Of a stretch of DNA of 64,000 nt, positions 59,182 to 64,000 are shown piece by piece (positions within the stretch are counted from its first letter, which is position 1; the number at the start of each line of letters is the position of its first letter). The position numbers and the translations under genes are program-made. A model generated the notes under the pieces. It searched no databases, had not been told where the DNA came from, and saw nothing but the letters and a program-made list of their open reading frames with translations. Source of the stretch: Paenibacillus sp. R14(2021) (GTDB lineage Bacteria > Bacillota > Bacilli > Paenibacillales > Paenibacillaceae); the NCBI RefSeq assembly GCF_019431355.1, contig NZ_CP080269.1:5389001-5453000 (forward strand), in the 5' to 3' direction.

Positions 59182-61266
59182 ATGCGTAGAGGCTGGCTTG
59201 GGGCAGGTACAATCGTATTCGCGGCTGTGCTTTCCGGTGCGGCATACCGGTATGGGATGTTTTTTGATGAAGTGTTCTACCGTTGGGAGTGGCTGCTGTG
59301 CTTGGCAGGGATGTGCGGAGCGTTCACGATCGGGGCTGCTCTCATTAGGAACCGGATGAGAGCGGGAATTGCTCCGTTCAGTGAGCAGACTGCGAGCATC
59401 CCTGCAGCTGTGTATGGCCTGCTGCTCATTGCGGCGTTCTACGGCTTGGCTGCTTTACATGAGCCGGCATCCCTGCTAGGAAGTTTGCAGCAGATGCTGC
59501 GCTGGAGTGCTTATGCAGCGTTCCTGTTTATTCTTTATGCGGCGTTCGGGCAGACTTCGCATCGCGTTTGGCTGTCAGCGGGCATATACGTCTCCGGCTT
59601 ATTTGTTATGGGCTGCGCGTTGGCAGGCTGGTTGGGGGCGCTGTCGTTTCCGGACATGATCATGACGACGGGAGATCCCCGTTTATCGGTCGTTGGTGCT
59701 CGGTTAGCCGGCTTTCTTCAATACCCGAACGTTCTGGGAGCGGCGGCATGCGCTTATGTCGTCTGGAGTGGGTCGCTGCTTCTGCGCGCGAAGACGAAGG
59801 CGTCTTTTCTGCTCCATGCCATCGGTATTGTTCCCTTCATGCTTACCGCTCTGCTTACGGAATCTCGGGGAGCCTGGCTTGCTGCCGCTGCAGCCTGGCT
59901 GGCCGGCCTTCTTCTGCTCGGCCGGCTGGAGCGCAGCGCCTGGCTGCTGTACACCGGTTGGGCCTTGCTATGCGGCGGAGCGGCATACCGCTTCGTTGTG
60001 CATGCGGGCGTACGCGCCTCGGCTGCAGAGGGGAGGGCGGGAGCGACCGTAACCGAGGAGCTGCTCCTGATTCTCATCTGCGCTGCAGCACCTGTTGGTT
60101 TCCTGGGACTGCGGCGTCTGCTTGCCGGCCCGAAGGTTCGGCTGGTTCAAGCCGTCGCCTGGGGCGGCTGTTCTGCTGCCGTGCTGCTCAGTCTGCTTGT
60201 GGTGCTGCCTTCGTCCATACATGGCCGCCTATATGGCTTTAGCGGTGTTTACGATACCTTCGCAGCCCGCGGTCTGTTCTACGCTGATGCCGGCAAGCTT
60301 ATTCAAGAGGCGCTTTTCTTCGGGCGAGGCGGCGACACATGGCGCGTGCTCTTTACCGGTATTCAGTCTCAGCCCTATGTGGGCAATGAAGTACATAGCG
60401 GCCTCATGGAGCTCGTTCTTGATCTAGGCGTTATGGGCCTGCTTGTCGCGGCTGCGGTTCTCTTCATTCTCCTAAGCGCGGTGTGGCGCGGGAACCGGCT
60501 TGGACTGCTCCCCATCGGCATCCTGCTGCTTCATGCCGCCATCGACTTTGATATGGAGTACGGCTATTATTGGCTGCTGCTGCTCGGCTGGGCTGTCGTT
60601 TCCTCCAGCGGGGAGGAGCGCGGCGGGGTTCGCGGCCGCGCGAGGGTTCGAGCTTGGCGGGCCGCGGGGGCTGGCGCGGCCGCCGTTTGCTTCGCCGCCG
60701 CCGCGCTGCTCGGCTGGCGCTTCGATGCCGCCGTGCGGCACCGCGAGGCGGCAGCTGCCGCCTCCGGCGCGGCACGGACGGCCGCGCTGCGCGCGGCGCT
60801 CGATGCGAATCCGTATTGGACGCCGATTCGCATCGAGCTCGCAGACCATGCACCGCCTTCGGAACGGGCGGTGCTGCTGACGTCCGGACTGCGCTATGAG
60901 CCGCAGTCCGTGCCGCTGCTGCGGGCGCTCGGCCGTGAGTGCGCCGAGCGGAGCGACGTGATCGGCGCCGCGGATTACTGGCGCCGCGCACTGGCCTACG
61001 ACCGCTTCGACTGGGGCAGTCAGTCGGAAGCAGTCGTCACAATGGCGCAGCTCGCGCAGAACCTGCGAGCCGCTTCGCGCCTGGCGGAGGCGAACCTGGC
61101 GGCTGAAACAGCCGCCTTGTTCTTCGAGCGCTACGAGGCGCTGAAGAAGCCATACACGGCCAACGACCGCAAGTTCGCCGTGACCGATGCGGCGCAAAAG
61201 GCAGCTGCGCAGAACCGTCAACTGCTGGCGCAGCTTGGTACCTATCCGCTCGCTGAGAAGAGGTAG
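59182..61266 (+). CDS. O-antigen-ligase-like membrane protein with C-terminal repeats
   Basis: 694 residues. About a dozen TM segments fill residues 5-495, with the Wzy_C/O-antigen ligase signature L-T-E-S-R-G-A-W-L-A (about 225-234) and a long outer loop carrying N-E-V-H-S-G-L-M-E-L-V-L-D-L-G near 415. The C-terminal 180 residues are soluble, helical and tetratricopeptide-like (A-A-D-Y-W-R-R-A-L-A-Y). The stretch coding for about 480-560 is unusually GC-rich. ATG 59182 has AGGGGACGG upstream. It stands alone; it may ligate or polymerise a glycan distinct from the EPS at 7-24 kb. Confidence 0.83.
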   Translation: MRRGWLGAGTIVFAAVLSGAAYRYGMFFDEVFYRWEWLLCLAGMCGAFTIGAALIRNRMRAGIAPFSEQTASIPAAVYGLLLIAAFYGLAALHEPASLLGSLQQMLRWSAYAAFLFILYAAFGQTSHRVWLSAGIYVSGLFVMGCALAGWLGALSFPDMIMTTGDPRLSVVGARLAGFLQYPNVLGAAACAYVVWSGSLLLRAKTKASFLLHAIGIVPFMLTALLTESRGAWLAAAAAWLAGLLLLGRLERSAWLLYTGWALLCGGAAYRFVVHAGVRASAAEGRAGATVTEELLLILICAAAPVGFLGLRRLLAGPKVRLVQAVAWGGCSAAVLLSLLVVLPSSIHGRLYGFSGVYDTFAARGLFYADAGKLIQEALFFGRGGDTWRVLFTGIQSQPYVGNEVHSGLMELVLDLGVMGLLVAAAVLFILLSAVWRGNRLGLLPIGILLLHAAIDFDMEYGYYWLLLLGWAVVSSSGEERGGVRGRARVRAWRAAGAGAAAVCFAAAALLGWRFDAAVRHREAAAAASGAARTAALRAALDANPYWTPIRIELADHAPPSERAVLLTSGLRYEPQSVPLLRALGRECAERSDVIGAADYWRRALAYDRFDWGSQSEAVVTMAQLAQNLRAASRLAEANLAAETAALFFERYEALKKPYTANDRKFAVTDAAQKAAAQNRQLLAQLGTYPLAEKR

Positions 61267-61353
61267 CGAGCTATCGGAGGCCGGTCGCAGCTGCGAAGAA
61301 CATAGCTGCTGGCGCTGTTCCCATCGTTCAACACGACAGGCTTTTTCGCACGC

Positions 61354-61536
61354 TTGATCCACAATAATCGAATCGTGTCGACCGCTTTCTTCGACCGGTT
61401 CGGTGTTGTACGTTTCGGCAACATCGGCACGCTGACCAACGTGTCGTATACGCTTCGCGTCTTCAACGCAAACGGCGTCCAGTTCCGTACCCGCACGATT
61501 CCGGCCGGCGTCGAAACCTTTGCTATTATCGGGTAA
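61354..61536 (+). other. Possible small ORF or gene remnant
   Basis: A TTG-started frame gives V-V-R-F-G-N-I-G-T-L-T-N-V-S-Y-T-L-R-V-F-N-A-N-G-V-Q-F, which reads like beta-strand protein sequence, but there is no ribosome site, and the frame continues upstream without a start to a TAG at 61303. It ends just before a strong terminator. I suspect the tail of a decayed gene. Confidence 0.3.
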
Positions 61537-61557
61537 CGCTAATCCCTCATTTACGAC

Positions 61558-61607
61558 AACAGCAGCACGGCTCTCTCGCTTTAGAGCTGTGCTGCTGTTC
61601 TATTTTT
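61558..61607. terminator. Strong terminator
   Basis: AACAGCAGCAC-g-GCTCT pairs with AGAGC-t-GTGCTGCTGTT, followed by TATTTTT; it can also end the minus-strand gene that stops at 61617. Confidence 0.85.
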
Positions 61608-61616
61608 CGGGCTCGG

Positions 61617-61931
61617 TCAGCCGCCGAAGGCGCTGCGAAACGCCGCGCACAGCTTGCTTTGATCCACTTCCCACAATGCGGCAATGTCCGCGCTGACGTT
61701 CTCGTCCCACCAGTCGGAGAGCAGCTTGCGGTTGCTGGCATGCTCGTGAATCCACTGCACGTTCAGAAAAACCTTCTGTATATAAAGCTTCTCGGCAAGC
61801 TCCAGCTTTTCTTTCGGAATATAAACACCGAGTCTTTTTACGGTGCGGTACAGCTCGTTCTCGCAGGCACGTTTGATTTTGCGGGCGCTGGGATAGGCGG
61901 AGGTGTGCTTCTGGGCAGTGGAAGGTTTCAT
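61617..61931 (-). CDS. Hypothetical protein (104 aa)
   Basis: Starts at ATG 61931 with GAGGAG upstream. Basic N-terminus, then K-R-L-G-V-Y-I-P-K-E-K-L-E-L-A-E-K-L-Y-I-Q-K-V-F-L-N-V-Q-W-I-H-E-H-A-S-N and D-W-W-D-E-N-V-S-A-D-I-A-A-L-W-E-V. All-helical, no Cys, no signal. I do not recognise it. A proper ribosome site and a terminator support expression. Confidence 0.75.
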   Translation of the reverse strand: MKPSTAQKHTSAYPSARKIKRACENELYRTVKRLGVYIPKEKLELAEKLYIQKVFLNVQWIHEHASNRKLLSDWWDENVSADIAALWEVDQSKLCAAFRSAFGG

Positions 61932-61994
61932 CGTAACCGACTCCTCTCTTCCCCTATATATGCGCAAGCCGGGCGCTGTGCCACACGCTCTTGG

Positions 61995-62441
61995 CTATTC
62001 CACGGTCAGGTAGCCGACCATCGGTCCGCCGTTTGAAATCGACGTGTGGACGAGGCATTCAATCGCGAAGGTCCCCCGTTGATCCGCGGTAAAATGAACG
62101 ACTGTCGTTTGTCCTTTATTGACTTCCCCTTTAACGCCGAGCTCCTGAATGACGAAGGGATGCGATTTGCCGTTTACGCCCGTGATGCGCAGCTCGACGG
62201 CATCTCCCTTGTGGACGACGATGGAGCCTGGATCCCAGCGATAGACCTCGAGCTCCTTCCCGTCATCGGTCTTTGTTTTAAATTCGCCGGTTACGAGCTG
62301 AAAAACCTTCATTTCCTTCGGTGCAGCCAGGGCGGCGCGGGATTGGTTCCACCGCAGGCATACGGCCGCAAATACGACAATGAGCAGCAGGAGCGCGAAC
62401 AGAGCGAGCTGTTTGCGATTGATGACAAAGATATTCGACAT
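61995..62441 (-). CDS. Membrane-anchored cupredoxin
   Basis: 148 residues from ATG 62441, chosen for AGGTGAAGAG upstream; a GTG at 62453 is possible. One TM segment (about 10-29) anchors an outer cupredoxin domain. His94 (G-K-S-H-P-F), Cys129, His132 (E-C-L-V-H) and Met141 form a type I copper-type ligand set, like cytochrome oxidase subunit II relatives. Probably an electron carrier or copper-handling protein. Monocistronic; head-to-head with the DedA gene. Confidence 0.85.
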   Translation of the reverse strand: MSNIFVINRKQLALFALLLLIVVFAAVCLRWNQSRAALAAPKEMKVFQLVTGEFKTKTDDGKELEVYRWDPGSIVVHKGDAVELRITGVNGKSHPFVIQELGVKGEVNKGQTTVVHFTADQRGTFAIECLVHTSISNGGPMVGYLTVE

Positions 62442-62607
62442 CTTTCTCTTCACCTGACCTTTCGATAGATTCGCTTCATATTAAGGCTAGTCTATGCGGG
62501 GGCTTGGGCCGCAATGCCAAGTGCTGGAGGCATGTCTCCAAGTATGCTAGAATACCGTAAGAGAGAAGCAGTTTACTCGAAAAAAGAAGACTGATAGGAG
62601 ATGACGG

Positions 62608-63216
62608 ATGAGCTGGTTTCATGATCTGGTTAATACGCTGCTTCAATGGATTGAGGGCCTTGGCTATTTCGGTATTCTGATCGGCCTGGCCATCGAGGTT
62701 ATTCCGAGCGAAATCGTGCTGGGCTATGCGGGTTATCTCGTTTACCAAGGCGAAATAACGTACCTCGGGGCCGTTCTGTTCGGTACGCTCGGCGCGATCG
62801 TTCAGCAATGGATTCTATACGGCATCGGACGCGGGGCGGGCCGCCCTTTCTTCGAGAAATACGGGAAGTTTATCAAAATCAAGCCGAAGCATCTCGATCT
62901 CGCAGACCAGTGGTTCAAACGCTACGGCGACGGCATCGTCTTCACGGCGCGCTTTGTTCCCGTCATGCGCCAAGTGATATCCATCCCTGCCGGAATCGCA
63001 AAAATGCCCTTCTGGCGGTTTACGATGCTGACGGGGCTTGCTTCTATTCCATGGGTGCTTCTATTTGTCTATTTGGGCCGTACGCTGGGCGAGAATTGGG
63101 AAGACATCGGAGCCAAAGCGGCGCCATACGTGCAGCCGGCCATTCTGATTGCGATTGCCGTACTTATCGTCTATGTCCTTTATACAGTGTTGAAGCGTAA
63201 AGGCAAATCGATCTGA
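62608..63216 (+). CDS. DedA-family membrane protein
   Basis: 202 residues. E-V-I-P-S-E-I-V-L-G-Y-A-G-Y near 30 and F-T-A-R-F-V-P-V-M-R-Q-V-I-S-I-P-A-G (about 112-129) are the DedA motifs, the latter with the key Arg residues. Four to five TM segments. DedA proteins are linked to lipid-carrier (undecaprenyl phosphate) translocation and membrane potential. GGAGATG ribosome site. Confidence 0.92.
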   Translation: MSWFHDLVNTLLQWIEGLGYFGILIGLAIEVIPSEIVLGYAGYLVYQGEITYLGAVLFGTLGAIVQQWILYGIGRGAGRPFFEKYGKFIKIKPKHLDLADQWFKRYGDGIVFTARFVPVMRQVISIPAGIAKMPFWRFTMLTGLASIPWVLLFVYLGRTLGENWEDIGAKAAPYVQPAILIAIAVLIVYVLYTVLKRKGKSI

Positions 63217-63316
63217 TCTGTTTGAATCGTGCGGGAGCACTTTGTTACAATTAAGCTGCTTGTCATGGTTGTTTCATTAATATCCACTCGCAAGGGTGAA
63301 CGAGGAGGCTTTTTCG

Positions 63317-63883
63317 ATGGGGAAGAACGTAGCGGGCAAGCTGGGCAAAGGCATCAGCCCGAAGCAATTTTACGATGCCATGCAGAAGAACCAGGAGGCA
63401 TTTCAAGGCTGGTCGAGCCGCTTTGAATGGGTGAACGGAGAAGACCGCGAGTTTTTCGAATCCATTAACAACCGCGATGATCTGCGCTGCGTGATTATCG
63501 CCTCCGACTGGTGCGGCGACGTCGTGCGCAACGTGCCGGTCGTATTCCAAGCCATGGAGCTTACCGGCATGTCGGTCGAGGTACTGATCATGGAAGAGCA
63601 TCTGGATACGATAGATGAATTTCTGACGATGGGCGGCCGCTCCATTCCCATCGTCATTATTGCGGATACAGGCGGTCATGTGCTGGGACAATGGGGACCG
63701 CGCCCTTCCTACGTGCAGGAGCCGATGGTCGCGTTTAAGCAGGCTAACCCGGACCGTGAAGCGTCGGACTATCAAGAGAAGCTGGCGCTTGCCCGCCAGG
63801 AACTGATCCGCCGTTACGGTGATGACACGGCGTACCAGCAGGATATTATTACTGAGCTTCGCACGCTTCTGGCGTCTGTCTAG
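63317..63883 (+). CDS. Thioredoxin-like protein lacking a C-x-x-C pair
   Basis: 188 residues from ATG 63317 (GGAGG eight bases upstream); the earlier start at 63296 lacks spacing. The fold motif I-A-S-D-W-C-G-D-V-V-R-N-V-P-V (about 62-76) corresponds to the active loop of thioredoxin-like proteins of Bacillales, but only one Cys remains. G-G-R-S-I-P-I-V-I-I near 112 carries the cis-Pro. It starts 100 bases after the DedA gene. Confidence 0.85.
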   Translation: MGKNVAGKLGKGISPKQFYDAMQKNQEAFQGWSSRFEWVNGEDREFFESINNRDDLRCVIIASDWCGDVVRNVPVVFQAMELTGMSVEVLIMEEHLDTIDEFLTMGGRSIPIVIIADTGGHVLGQWGPRPSYVQEPMVAFKQANPDREASDYQEKLALARQELIRRYGDDTAYQQDIITELRTLLASV

Positions 63884-63884
63884 C

Positions 63885-64000
63885 ATGCTGAAGATTGAAA
63901 CCTTTACCCTCGGGCCGCTGCAAACGAACTGCTACCTCATCACCGAGGAAACAGGCACCCGCGCATTCGTGGTCGATCCCGGCATGGGGCCGAAGCGGCT
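63885..64000 (+). CDS. MBL-fold metallo-hydrolase, N-terminal part
   Basis: ATG 63885, one base after the stop of the thioredoxin-like gene, so translationally linked. The first 38 residues read F-T-L-G-P-L-Q-T-N-C-Y-L-I-T and V-V-D-P-G, the start of YqgX/glyoxalase-II-like metallo-beta-lactamase-fold enzymes. It runs off the right edge before the H-x-H-x-D-H motif. Confidence 0.85.
   Translation, partial: MLKIETFTLGPLQTNCYLITEETGTRAFVVDPGMGPKR

Noticed and set aside
61242..61496. 84-codon minus-strand frame after the O-antigen-ligase-like gene
   Set aside because: It overlaps the end of that gene, has no ribosome site and reads like antisense sequence.

Overview
The window looks like chromosomal DNA from a Paenibacillus-type, endospore-forming Firmicute. 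It carries an S-layer-homology protein, a YyaC-type spore protein, a DUF1128 protein, Gram-positive tyrosine-kinase exopolysaccharide (EPS) genes, strong AGGAGG ribosome sites, TTGACA/TATAAT promoters and moderately high GC. This is inference from content; no database search was possible.

Layout. 1-5.3 kb: the start of a secreted SGNH hydrolase and the glutamate synthase large subunit with a hairpin-bearing leader. 5.8-7.1 kb: a secreted PL9-like lyase. 7.8-18.3 kb: one long EPS operon (PHP tyrosine phosphatase, Wzz-like adaptor, Wze-like kinase, an EAR-like antitermination RNA, flippase, PaaK-like adenylate enzyme, two GT4 transferases, polymerase, Tat-exported beta-helix protein). 18.3-24.1 kb: a second, leaderless beta-helix paralogue facing it, then UDP-glucuronate epimerase, a GT4, galU and ugd. 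24.4-30.4 kb: an XRE repressor, an SLH protein, a decayed LCP gene, a TagO/WecA-like initiating transferase and a copper-amine-oxidase-N-like protein. 30.6-35.9 kb: IS4-type and rmlA remnants, rfbC-rfbB-rfbD, an intact LCP gene and a small anchored protein. 36-37.5 kb: a PqqD-like protein, a PilZ protein and a zinc-ribbon protein. 37.6-45 kb: an ABC exporter, bactofilin, cardiolipin synthase, an amino-acid oxidase-like protein, asparaginase and a DUF1328 protein. 45.1-50 kb: AraC regulator and divergent galK-galE-galT. 50-54.5 kb: housekeeping and hypothetical genes. 54.6-59.1 kb: a cyclic-di-GMP block of two GGDEF proteins, an HD-GYP protein and a PilZ gene behind a c-di-GMP-I riboswitch. 59-64 kb: an O-antigen-ligase-like protein, a cupredoxin, DedA, a thioredoxin-like protein and the start of an MBL hydrolase.

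The most striking pattern is a 15-bp palindrome, GATACAAATTGTATC and close variants, repeated about a dozen times between 7.8 and 37.2 kb. I found no copy in the intergenic DNA outside that interval. Copies overlap or flank the promoters of nearly every transcription unit there, including the main EPS operon, the XRE gene itself, the SLH gene, tagO, rfb, pqqD-like, PilZ and zinc-ribbon units. A perfect copy lies inside a glycosyltransferase coding sequence. The likely regulator is the XRE protein encoded in the middle, whose helix-turn-helix resembles phage-type Xre repressors. A CcpA (cre)-like site in the XRE promoter and a perfect cre match near 37.05 kb suggest carbon control feeds in. The sugar genes imply precursors UDP-glucose, UDP-glucuronate, UDP-galacturonate and dTDP-rhamnose, so the polymer is probably an acidic heteropolysaccharide. 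The three beta-helix proteins are candidates for its trimming or modification.
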